6,979 nucleotides of DNA from an uncultured Dysgonomonas sp. (GCA_945292135.1 CALYRA010000059.1:1-6979), one strand, 5' to 3'. Positions 1 to 6,979 are shown, counted from the first letter of the stretch. Notes: generated by a model from the sequence alone, not told the origin. A program made the numbers and translations.

Positions 1-532
1 GCATATAAGCGCTATGTTTCCTATAATAACCTTGAAGCAATTTAATGGCACTCCGTTGCAGGTCGGATTTGTAGAAACAGCATGGGGAATAGGAATGTTG
101 GTTGGGGGAGTATTGATGGGAATATATAAGAAGCCCTTTAATAAAGTTTTAGTAATTAATATAATGTATATATTTTCAGGTTTTACGATTGTAATTTCCG
201 GACTACTTAACAATAATGGTTATAATACTTTTATAGTACTTACCGGATTAGATGGTCTGTCTTCTTCAATATTTTATGCTTGTTTTACAGCGCTTATTCA
301 AGAAAGAATAGGTTCGGAGAAGCTTGGTCGAGTATTTTCTCTTTATGGTAGCATTGCGATTTTGCCATCAATAATAGGATTATCAGGGACAGGCTTTATA
401 GCTGAAAATATAGGAATATCTACAAGTTTTGTTATATCTGGAGCAGTTATTTCTTGTCTGGGACTTATCTCTTTTTGCATACCATCATTAATGAATTTAC
501 AAAGCAAAGGGGTTAAAAATAACATTACTTAA
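1..532 (+). CDS. MFS transporter, C-terminal part (5' end off the window)
   Basis: This is the C-terminal part of a major facilitator superfamily transporter, probably a proton-driven drug exporter of the inner membrane, of the MFS_3 / macrolide-efflux-like type. The frame is open from the left edge (codons His-Ile-Ser-Ala precede the Met at 14), so that Met is very likely internal and about half of a roughly 400-residue protein is missing. Counting from that Met, a glycine-rich helix (WGIGMLVGGVLMG, about 24-36) is followed by hydrophobic helices at about 44-64, 71-92, 108-128 and 136-157. This fits the second six-helix half. The stretch ERIGSEKLGRVFS (97-109) matches the conserved cytoplasmic loop before the last helices in this family. 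The tail is short and polar and ends in TAA. The gene converges with the efflux operon and need not be functionally linked to it. Substrate is not predictable. The family assignment is fairly sure, the subfamily less so. Confidence 0.85.
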   Translation, partial: HISAMFPIITLKQFNGTPLQVGFVETAWGIGMLVGGVLMGIYKKPFNKVLVINIMYIFSGFTIVISGLLNNNGYNTFIVLTGLDGLSSSIFYACFTALIQERIGSEKLGRVFSLYGSIAILPSIIGLSGTGFIAENIGISTSFVISGAVISCLGLISFCIPSLMNLQSKGVKNNIT

Positions 533-551
533 AAGAATGCCATATTAAAAT

Positions 552-602
552 AACTACGACCCCTAAAATTATATTGTAGCAACTTTCATTTATTTCGTAG
601 TT
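552..602. repeat. 8-bp inverted repeat between convergent genes, possible weak bidirectional terminator
   Basis: AACTACGA (552-559) and TCGTAGTT (595-602) are perfect inverted copies separated by 35 bases. The A/T-rich sequence on either side would give a U-rich stretch after the stem on both strands (TAAATTTT on plus, ATTTTAAT on minus). The repeat lies in the 151-base gap between the convergent MFS and kinase genes, where transcription from both sides must end. The loop is too long for a classical intrinsic terminator, so the role is inference. Nothing else gene-like is visible in the gap. Confidence 0.3.
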
Positions 603-683
603 TAAATTTTGCCATTTTTAATCTGAATATTTTAAAACAATGTTTGTAAGGGAAACCGATTATAGATGAAATTCTAACCCAAT

Positions 684-2027
684 TTAAAATATAAGAGTAA
701 CCTTTGTCCCTTGATTAACTTCAGAAGTTATTTGATAATTAATATCGTTCTTCTCAAGTATGCGTAAGGCAATAGATAAACCGATGCCGCTACCCTGAAT
801 TATATTTGTATTATTGGCGCGATAAAATGGTTTTGATATATCTTTTAATTGTTCCAAAGGTATTCCTATTCCTTTATCGGTTATCGTAACGCTTAGTTTT
901 CCATTCTCTTCCGAAATGCCTATATCTACGGTTTTGCCGATTGAATATTTTACGGCGTTTTCTATTATATTATATAGCGCAATAAGTATTTGAGTTGAGT
1001 CGGCGTTTATTGATAACAAATGTACCTTGTTCGGGGTAATATTGATATTTACCAAAATCTTCGAATTTGGATATGATTTTGATATTTTTTCGATAATCTG
1101 CCAAGTAAGTTCATCAATTCGGAAGGAAGTATCAGCGTCGGTAATTACCCTTAGATCCGAAATAATCATTAAAGTATTGAGTATATCTTCTAATTGATGT
1201 ATCTGTATGATTAGTTTATTGGAGACTTGTTGGTATTCTTCGGGCGAACGATCTTTGAGAGAAAAAACTTCCAGATTCCCAAGCATAGCCGCTAAGGGTG
1301 TTTTAAACTCGTGAGAAACATATTTGACAAAATTTTGCTGGATAACAAATGTTTCTGATATACGAGATAATAGGTTATTAAAAGTGTTTATCAGATCATC
1401 AAGTTCGTCTTTCGTTTGTGGAGATTCAATCTGTACGTTGAGGTTTTCAGTTGTTATATTATTTACCTGCCTGATTGTTTTACTAAAAGGCTCGTAAGCT
1501 TTTTTAGCTATCCAACGGCTTAAAATAAATGCTAATAAAATACTTATCAGTAAGGCTATACATACAATTATTATCAGGGATTGTATTTTTTGGAAAAGGA
1601 TATCTGTTTTCTCTTTAGCGACAACTACAAAATTGCCTTGATTATCCTCGTAATATATACCATAGCAATAAAAGCCGTTATCTTCAAACGCCAGATTCCC
1701 CACTGATCTGATTTTATTGATAATATCATCTTTGATTGCAGGAGTTTTGATGCCGAATTCAACTATATTTTTATCATTATAAAATTGATAAAATTGGTTG
1801 GAAGCTTCTTCTTCAAACTGTTTTTTTATTTTGGCAAACTCCGCTTTATTCATTTCATCTTCTTTCAAATAAAATAAAGCTGTCAGATAAGATGTCTTTT
1901 TTAATATATTATAAGTTGATTGCTTGGAATTATGGTAATAAAGTCCAACTATAATCAACATCATAGTGATAAATATTATACTGAATATTAACGTATTTGT
2001 CAAATATAGTCGTGTTTGTACTTTCAT
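684..2027 (-). CDS. Two-component sensor histidine kinase (efflux operon)
   Basis: Inner-membrane sensor kinase that should autophosphorylate on His and pass the phosphate to the regulator encoded just upstream. Numbering from a possible TTG start one codon earlier (2030): transmembrane helix at about 12-31, periplasmic domain about 32-149, second helix about 150-171, HAMP about 171-225. The HisKA helix carries the H-box SHEFKTP with His240. The HATPase domain has the N-box NIIENAVKYS (354-363), G1 DKGIGIP (385-391), F-box FYRANN (402-407) and G2 GSGIGLSIA (413-421). All catalytic motifs are present, so the kinase looks active. I choose the ATG at 2027 (447 residues) over the TTG at 2030. It starts 6 bases after the regulator stop, so the pair is almost certainly co-transcribed. 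The periplasmic domain is acidic, with only one His, one Met and one Cys, unlike the ligand-rich copper/silver sensor CusS. The signal is therefore unknown. Confidence 0.95.
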   Translation of the reverse strand: MKVQTRLYLTNTLIFSIIFITMMLIIVGLYYHNSKQSTYNILKKTSYLTALFYLKEDEMNKAEFAKIKKQFEEEASNQFYQFYNDKNIVEFGIKTPAIKDDIINKIRSVGNLAFEDNGFYCYGIYYEDNQGNFVVVAKEKTDILFQKIQSLIIIVCIALLISILLAFILSRWIAKKAYEPFSKTIRQVNNITTENLNVQIESPQTKDELDDLINTFNNLLSRISETFVIQQNFVKYVSHEFKTPLAAMLGNLEVFSLKDRSPEEYQQVSNKLIIQIHQLEDILNTLMIISDLRVITDADTSFRIDELTWQIIEKISKSYPNSKILVNINITPNKVHLLSINADSTQILIALYNIIENAVKYSIGKTVDIGISEENGKLSVTITDKGIGIPLEQLKDISKPFYRANNTNIIQGSGIGLSIALRILEKNDINYQITSEVNQGTKVTLIF

Positions 2028-2033
2028 CAATTG

Positions 2034-2717
2034 TTATTCTTTAGTACGTATTATATATCCGATACCCTTTACTGTCGCAATCAATTTGTGGCTTGTATCA
2101 GTATCTATTTTGTTGCGCAGATACGAAATATAAACATCCACGACATTCGTGTTGGAATCATAATTTATCCCCCAAACCGTATCTAATATCTGTGTACGTG
2201 GAATTACTTTGTTTTTGTTCTCCATCAACAATTTGAGCAATTTAAACTCCTGTAATGTCAAATTAATCTCTTTTCCCGAACGTTCCACTTTATGCTGATC
2301 CGGATTAAGAATAAGGTCGTCGCATTGCAATATGTTGCCGGAGACACTGTAATCTAATTTTGCGCGGCGGGTCAGAGCATTTATCCGGGCGATTAATTCC
2401 TTGAAATGAAATGGTTTGGAAAGATAATCATCAGCGCCATAATCCAGAGCTTTAACTTTGTCGTCGGGTTCACCCAATGCGCTTAAAACAAGTATAGGAG
2501 TATTTATTTTTTTGTAACGAATAAATTGAAGTAATTCGATTCCATCAATATCAGGCAACATAATATCTAATAATATTATATTCCAGTTTTTTTGAGAAAT
2601 AAAACTGCGGGCATCAGTTCCATTTTCAGCTAAAGAAACGAAGAAACCGCATTCCTCCAATCCTTTAACGACAAATTCACTAATACGCTTGTTATCTTCT
2701 ACCAACAATATATCCAT
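2034..2717 (-). CDS. OmpR/PhoB-family response regulator (CusR/CzcR-like)
   Basis: Cytoplasmic DNA-binding response regulator, partner of the kinase downstream. The receiver domain (about 1-118) has the acidic pair Glu7-Asp8, the phospho-acceptor Asp51 in LLDIMLPDIDG, the switch Ser79 and Lys101 in KPF. The C-terminal winged-helix domain (about 128-225) has the recognition helix NVVDVYISYLRNKID (191-205) and the wing TVKGIGY (215-221). At 227 residues it is the normal length for the family, and no key residue is missing. The ATG at 2717 gives a canonical N-terminus (MDILLVEDN). Its leader has no Shine-Dalgarno sequence. Because the gene lies behind the efflux genes on the same strand, it probably activates its own operon from a promoter upstream of the adaptor, which would form a positive feedback loop. 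That is inference: no operator can be tested here. It resembles regulators of metal-efflux operons, but the inducing signal cannot be read from the sequence. Confidence 0.95.
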   Translation of the reverse strand: MDILLVEDNKRISEFVVKGLEECGFFVSLAENGTDARSFISQKNWNIILLDIMLPDIDGIELLQFIRYKKINTPILVLSALGEPDDKVKALDYGADDYLSKPFHFKELIARINALTRRAKLDYSVSGNILQCDDLILNPDQHKVERSGKEINLTLQEFKLLKLLMENKNKVIPRTQILDTVWGINYDSNTNVVDVYISYLRNKIDTDTSHKLIATVKGIGYIIRTKE

Positions 2718-2727
2718 ATTGATCTAC

Positions 2728-2746
2728 TTATTGTTTATAACAATAA
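2728..2746. repeat. 7-bp inverted repeat in the permease-regulator gap
   Basis: TTATTGT (2728-2734) and ACAATAA (2740-2746) are perfect inverted copies around a 5-base centre. They sit in the 40-base gap between the permease stop codon and the regulator start. The stem is nearly all A/T and no T-run follows it on the minus strand, so it is not an intrinsic terminator. It could be a protein-binding site, a weak mRNA hairpin that sets regulator expression below that of the pump genes, or chance in AT-rich DNA. Confidence 0.3.
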
Positions 2747-2757
2747 AAGTAATGAAT

Positions 2758-5700
2758 TTATTTATTATTATTCAATCTTTTATCCTTTCGATAAGCAAAA
2801 TAGAATACTTGAGGTAATACGGTAAATGATAGTATCATACAGACTATAATACCTCCTACAATCATAATAGCCAATGGTTTTTGTACTTCTGATCCCATAC
2901 CCGACGATAGGGCGGCGGGAAGTAATCCCATCGAACCCATACAAGCAATCATCAGTACGGGACGTACCCGGGCATTTACGGCGTCATCAATAGCTATGCG
3001 AAGATTATGAGTTCGTTGCATTCGATTTTTCATATTAGCTATCAACAAAATACTGTCGATAGATACTATCCCGAACAGAATAATAAATCCGATACCTGCC
3101 GAAATTCCAAAAACAGTATTTGTGATCCATAACGAAAGGAAACCCCCGATAATCGCATAAGGCATAGCGCTAGCCGCAATTAGCGTATCTTTTACAGTTC
3201 CGAAGTTGATGTATAATAGAAATAGGATGATGAGGAGTACAGCCGGCACAATTACGGCCAACCTTTTTGTCGCCCGCTGTTGACTTTCAAATTCACCCGC
3301 CCATGTCATTTTATTTTCTTTCTTCAGTTGTACCTTTTCCGAAACGATTTTTTGCGCTTCAGCAATTGTAGATCCTAAATCACGGTTACGAATACTGAAC
3401 CCGACACCTACATAACGGTCGCTTCCATCTCTGTAAATAAATGTAGGACCCGTAATAAACGAGATTTCGGCAATTTCTTTCAAAGGTACGTGCTTCCCAT
3501 CCATTGTAGGTATCAATATATTTCCTATTTTATCTTCATCATCCCGAAAATCCTTTTGAAAACGAATCTGCACATCGAAAGTCCGCTCACCCTCATAAAA
3601 TTTGGTAGCGGCTTTTCCGCCGATTGCCATTTCGACAACAGCTTGCGCGTCAGCCATTGATACGGCATAACGAGCCATTTGTGATTCTTCGAGTTTGATT
3701 TGTAGTTCGGGGAGTCCAATGCTGCGAAAGACATTAACGTCCTCTATACCTTTCACTGTTTTGATGGCTGAAGCCGTTTGATCCGCAAGATCTTCTAATT
3801 GATGGAGATCATTTCCGAATATTTTAATGACCAGCGAACTTTTTACGCCGGCTACATATTCTTCAACATTGTCTTGTATCGGCTGGCTAAATCCGAAAAT
3901 AACGCCCGGATAAATATCCAAAGAGTCTTTGATCTCGTTTATTAAATCATCTTTTTTGATTTTACGTTTCCACTTGTTTTCAGGCTTCAATTGCGCGTGA
4001 AACTCAATATTAAAAAATCCTGTGGCATCCGTACCGTCGTTCGGTCGTCCCGTTTGAGATAAGACAAATTCAATTTCATCAAAGTTCCGAAGTTTTTTCT
4101 TCATTTCCTTAGTGATTCTTACCGATTCGTCAAGATTTACGCTGTTGGGCAATGTTGCCCTGATATATATTGCGCCTTCATTCATATTTGGAATAAATTC
4201 CGTACCCCAAAAGCAAAAGCGTGTTATACAAATAACCAATATGATAATAAATGTAGCGATAGTACCTTTTCTGTATCGTGATGCGATTTGATATAACTTG
4301 TATAAATTCGTTGTCAAAAAACGCGCTATTTTGGTAGTCTTTTCTTTTAACGGTTTATTTAATAGTATCTTACACATTACAGGGACGTATGTAAGCGCCA
4401 GAATAAGCGATCCGATAAGAGCATAACCTAAAGTAAATGCTAAAGGAGAGAACATTTTGCCTTCAACTTTTTGGAAAGAGAAGATCGGGAATAACGCTAT
4501 GATTAGGATTATCTGCGCGAAGAATATATGAGTAGCCACACTGGCCGCGCTTTTTTTGATTATACCACCTTTAACTATTTTGGTGAACCTGTCCTGCAGA
4601 GAATGCGATCTCTTTTCCATTTCTACATATACGATTTCAACGATGACCAGTGTTCCTTCGAGCAAAAGTCCGAAATCCAATGCTCCCATCGAAATTAAAT
4701 TGGCCGGCAGACCTTGAATATGAAGCATTATAATGGCGAAAAGGAACGACAGGGGTATAACTGTCGCAACGATCAAAGTGGTTCGCCAGTTGAAAAGAAA
4801 AATAAAAACTACTATTGAAACTAATAATATGCCTTCGACTAAATTTCGCATCACGGTATGAACTGTTGCGTCCACTAAGGTTGTGCGATCTAAGAAAGGT
4901 TCAACCTTTACATTATCTGGAAGTATGCGATCATTCAGCTCTTCGATTTTATCTTTTAATTTTTTTATAACCTCCCCGGGATTCTCTCCACGAAGCATAA
5001 TGACGATTCCTTGTACGACATCATCATTTTCGTTGAGACCGACTTGTCCTAAACGAGGTTTGGATGAGACCGAAACTGTCGCTACCTGTTTGACGCGTAT
5101 CGGAGCGCTTCCCTTTACTTCAATTAATAAGTTTTCAATGTCTTCTACGCTTTCGAGCAGGCCGATTCCCCTCACTACGAATGATTGACTTCCTTTTTGT
5201 ATAATATCTCCTCCGACATTAATATTGCTTCGTGATACGGCTTCGTATACTTCCAAAGGAGATAAATCATAATTTTTCAGTTCAGCCGGATTTACTTTTA
5301 TTTCATATATTTTTTCTTCTCCTCCAAAACTAGATATACTCGCCACGCCCGGTACTGCCAATAACTCGCGTTCAACAACCCATTCATTTATTGCGGTGAC
5401 CTCACGGATAGGCAGATCGCTTTTCAGTACATAACGGAAAATTTCACCGGTTGCGCCAGAAGGAGGTTCGATAGAAGAATCGGTTCCGTCAGGTAAATCA
5501 ACGCTTTGCATCCGATTTGAAGCATATTGTTGAGCGTAAAAATCGTCTACGCCATCTTCAAATATTATATTGACAACGGATAACCCGAACAAAGAAGTAG
5601 AACGGATATCCGCTTTACGAGGTATCGTGTTCATTTCCTTCATAATCGGTAACGTGACGAATTTTTCCACTTCTTCAGCGCTTCTTCCCGGCCATTGCGT

Positions 5701-5859
5701 AATGATCCTTACGCGGGTATTTGTAACATCAGGATAAGCCTCGATAGGCGTATATATATAACAAATAATACCGGCGATAAAAAGTATTCCGGTAAGGAAT
5801 AATACAAGTATGTGATTATTGAGCGAAAAAGCTATGATTCTTTCAACAATTTTATGCAT
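2758..5859 (-). CDS. Heavy-metal-efflux RND permease (CzcA/CusA family)
   Basis: Inner-membrane proton antiporter, the trimeric pump of a tripartite efflux complex. At 1033 residues it is full length, with an N-terminal helix at about 14-37, a large periplasmic loop, helices 2-6 between about 340 and 500, a second loop to about 865 and a final helix bundle at about 867-1022. Family signatures include YPDVTNTRV (42-50), PGRSAEEVE (57-65), the TM4 segment DFGLLLEGTLVIVE (395-408), GEFESQQRA (855-863) and SSGMGSEVQKPLA (985-997). D395, E401 and E408 line up with CzcA D402, D408 and E415, so the middle proton-relay residue is Glu instead of Asp. D935 in a late helix is another unusual membrane acid. 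The CusA methionine M672 position appears to be Glu667, as in CzcA-type pumps. This favours divalent metals (Zn, Co, Ni, Cd) over Cu/Ag, but substrate remains inference. There is no C-terminal outer-membrane-channel fusion. The gene starts 3 bases after the adaptor stop codon. Confidence 0.95.
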   Translation of the reverse strand: MHKIVERIIAFSLNNHILVLFLTGILFIAGIICYIYTPIEAYPDVTNTRVRIITQWPGRSAEEVEKFVTLPIMKEMNTIPRKADIRSTSLFGLSVVNIIFEDGVDDFYAQQYASNRMQSVDLPDGTDSSIEPPSGATGEIFRYVLKSDLPIREVTAINEWVVERELLAVPGVASISSFGGEEKIYEIKVNPAELKNYDLSPLEVYEAVSRSNINVGGDIIQKGSQSFVVRGIGLLESVEDIENLLIEVKGSAPIRVKQVATVSVSSKPRLGQVGLNENDDVVQGIVIMLRGENPGEVIKKLKDKIEELNDRILPDNVKVEPFLDRTTLVDATVHTVMRNLVEGILLVSIVVFIFLFNWRTTLIVATVIPLSFLFAIIMLHIQGLPANLISMGALDFGLLLEGTLVIVEIVYVEMEKRSHSLQDRFTKIVKGGIIKKSAASVATHIFFAQIILIIALFPIFSFQKVEGKMFSPLAFTLGYALIGSLILALTYVPVMCKILLNKPLKEKTTKIARFLTTNLYKLYQIASRYRKGTIATFIIILVICITRFCFWGTEFIPNMNEGAIYIRATLPNSVNLDESVRITKEMKKKLRNFDEIEFVLSQTGRPNDGTDATGFFNIEFHAQLKPENKWKRKIKKDDLINEIKDSLDIYPGVIFGFSQPIQDNVEEYVAGVKSSLVIKIFGNDLHQLEDLADQTASAIKTVKGIEDVNVFRSIGLPELQIKLEESQMARYAVSMADAQAVVEMAIGGKAATKFYEGERTFDVQIRFQKDFRDDEDKIGNILIPTMDGKHVPLKEIAEISFITGPTFIYRDGSDRYVGVGFSIRNRDLGSTIAEAQKIVSEKVQLKKENKMTWAGEFESQQRATKRLAVIVPAVLLIILFLLYINFGTVKDTLIAASAMPYAIIGGFLSLWITNTVFGISAGIGFIILFGIVSIDSILLIANMKNRMQRTHNLRIAIDDAVNARVRPVLMIACMGSMGLLPAALSSGMGSEVQKPLAIMIVGGIIVCMILSFTVLPQVFYFAYRKDKRLNNNK

Positions 5860-5862
5860 CCT

Positions 5863-6951
5863 TTAATCCTCCTTTTTACCTGAATATATTAGTAACTGAT
5901 TTTCGACTACTACTTTTTCGCCTTCATTTACACCGGACGATACGTATGTTATATCAGCATTATGCCCTTGTACTTTTACTTCTCTTACGGAATATTGAGC
6001 CAATGTATCTTCAACAACTACAAAGTATTTATTGTTATCAAATATCAGAGCATTTGATGGGATCGATAGCGTTTTATGCAAAGTCCTATCTTTTAATTTA
6101 ATAACTGTCGACATCTCCGGCTTGAGTTTCAAATCGGCATTGTTCATCTTTATTCTGGCTTTTAATACTTTTTCATCCGAATCAAAAACTTGGGAAATAT
6201 TGTTTATTTTACCTTCGAAAATTTCGTCTTTATAAGAAAGGGTACTGATTTTAACGTCCATTCCTTCTTTAACAAAAGCGAGGTCGCCGGCGTAAACATT
6301 AGCAACTACCCAGACTGTCGATAGATCTGCGATGACAAACAGAGGTTCGCTATCCGTTGAAATTGTACTTCCTGCCGCGACACGTTTTTCAACAATATAT
6401 CCACTCATAGGAGCTTTGATCGAAAATATTCCATTGCCCTTTCCAGTGCTGAATATTGATATATCATTTTTGGCTTTATTGTAAGCTGCTTTTGCTTGTT
6501 TCAATTTCGATTCAGCCTCTATTAATTCTTTTTCGGATAACATATTGTCATCGTATAATTCCTTAGCTGACTGATAATCTCGTTTTGCTATTGACAATTC
6601 AGCTTCTGAAGACGTATATTCGGCTTGCATCGAATTGAGGTCAGCGCTGCGCACATCAAGTAAGGTTTGTCCTTTTTGTATTTTATCTCCGAGCGAAAAA
6701 TATGTTTTAACAACAGTGCCATTTATCAATGATACGTAATTGATAACTTTGTCGGGATCATATTCCACTTTTCCCGTAAGCGTCAATTCTTCTTCCTGAT
6801 TACTCGATTTAACTTCAATCGTTTTCACTGTTTTCACGAAGTCAGGCTTTATTGTGTCCCTGATATCCGTATTATCCGGTTTTGTTGAACATGAAAAGGA
6901 CAAAATTCCGACGCTTAGTAATAAAGTAGCTCGTACAATTTTATGCTTCAT
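5863..6951 (-). CDS. RND efflux periplasmic adaptor lipoprotein (HlyD/CusB/CzcB-like membrane fusion protein)
   Basis: Periplasmic adaptor linking the RND permease to an outer-membrane channel. The N-terminus is a lipoprotein signal: basic MKHKIVR, a hydrophobic stretch, then LSFSC with Cys21 as the likely lipidated residue, anchoring it in the inner membrane. Next come a short linker, the first half of the lipoyl-like domain (about 68-102, with GDKIQKGQTLLDV), a coiled-coil hairpin (about 103-165), and the second lipoyl half with APMSGYI (180-186) and GSTISTDSEPLF (194-205). A beta-barrel domain (about 210-285) and a membrane-proximal domain (about 290-355) follow. At 362 residues it is of normal length and intact. 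The hairpin tip has Leu132 and Ser139 of the R-x3-L-x6-S channel-contact motif, but Ser128 at the Arg position. The mature N-terminus lacks the Met residues of CusB and the His-rich stretch of CzcB. It is the first operon gene visible. Only 28 bases upstream are in the window, so the promoter is not seen. Confidence 0.93.
   Translation of the reverse strand: MKHKIVRATLLLSVGILSFSCSTKPDNTDIRDTIKPDFVKTVKTIEVKSSNQEEELTLTGKVEYDPDKVINYVSLINGTVVKTYFSLGDKIQKGQTLLDVRSADLNSMQAEYTSSEAELSIAKRDYQSAKELYDDNMLSEKELIEAESKLKQAKAAYNKAKNDISIFSTGKGNGIFSIKAPMSGYIVEKRVAAGSTISTDSEPLFVIADLSTVWVVANVYAGDLAFVKEGMDVKISTLSYKDEIFEGKINNISQVFDSDEKVLKARIKMNNADLKLKPEMSTVIKLKDRTLHKTLSIPSNALIFDNNKYFVVVEDTLAQYSVREVKVQGHNADITYVSSGVNEGEKVVVENQLLIYSGKKED
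5868..5873 (-). promoter_or_regulatory. Strong Shine-Dalgarno sequence for the RND permease
   Basis: Read on the minus strand, AGGAGG lies 8 bases before the permease ATG at 5859, inside the last codons (AAG GAG GAT) of the adaptor gene. It supports that ATG and suggests efficient translation coupled to the upstream gene. The other three operon genes have A/T-rich leaders without such a motif (CAATAGATAAAGA, AGTAGATCAAT and AACAATTG before their ATGs), so this site stands out. It overlaps Lys-Glu codons, so chance remains possible. Confidence 0.6.
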
Positions 6952-6979
6952 TCTTTATCTATTGTTTTTATATCCGTAC

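Noticed and set aside
14..16. ATG at 14 as the true start of the MFS gene
   Set aside because: The frame is open to the window edge, and the protein begins in the middle of the family's second half, so the real start must lie upstream.
343..525. Small open frame on the minus strand inside the MFS gene
   Set aside because: It lies wholly opposite the transporter coding region, has no recognisable domain, and the plus-strand protein is clearly the real one.
2028..2030. TTG codon as the kinase start
   Set aside because: It is in frame one codon before an ATG and adds only one residue. ATG is the more usual start, and neither has a Shine-Dalgarno sequence to decide.
2718..2757. Internal promoter of the Bacteroides type (TAnnTTTG) before the regulator
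   Set aside because: On the minus strand TACTTTTA is close to the -7 consensus but misses the final G, and no TTTG-like -33 element is seen at the right distance.
3525..3734. Small open frame inside the RND permease gene, same strand, other frame
   Set aside because: It is fully contained in a conserved part of the permease and shows no protein family features.
4883..5188. Plus-strand open frame of about 100 codons opposite the permease
   Set aside because: Its Ser/Thr-rich composition is typical of an antisense shadow, and the permease is continuous and conserved across it.
6032..6235. Plus-strand open frame opposite the adaptor gene
   Set aside because: It is antisense to an intact adaptor, with no start signal or domain support.

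Overview
The window shows an AT-rich bacterial region. A Bacteroidota host, probably of the Bacteroidales type, fits best. The reasons are A/T-rich leaders mostly without Shine-Dalgarno sequences, a Cys-terminated lipoprotein signal on the efflux adaptor, and RND permease and sensor kinase sequences resembling those I associate with that phylum. This is inference from sequence style; no database search was run.

Layout: positions 1-532 (+) hold the 3' part of an MFS drug-efflux-type transporter whose 5' end lies off the left edge. A 151-base AT-rich gap follows, where this gene converges with everything else. Positions 684-6951 are one tightly packed minus-strand operon, read right to left: a lipoprotein periplasmic adaptor (5863-6951), a heavy-metal-type RND permease (2758-5859), an OmpR/PhoB-family response regulator (2034-2717) and a membrane histidine kinase (684-2027). 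Gaps between consecutive genes are 3, 40 and 6 bases. Only 28 bases upstream of the adaptor are visible, so the operon promoter, and any outer-membrane channel gene, lie outside the window.

How it works together (inference from families): the kinase senses a periplasmic or envelope signal and phosphorylates the regulator, which should activate the operon. The adaptor and permease, with a TolC-like outer-membrane protein encoded elsewhere, would expel the substrate. Residues resemble the CzcA-type divalent-metal group more than the CusA copper/silver group, but the substrate cannot be fixed from sequence.

All four operon genes look intact. I see no mobile element, CRISPR array, RNA gene or clearly new system. 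The points most worth checking are unusual intramembrane acidic residues in the permease, the lack of Cu/Ag-type ligands in both sensor and adaptor, and one strong Shine-Dalgarno sequence in front of the permease.
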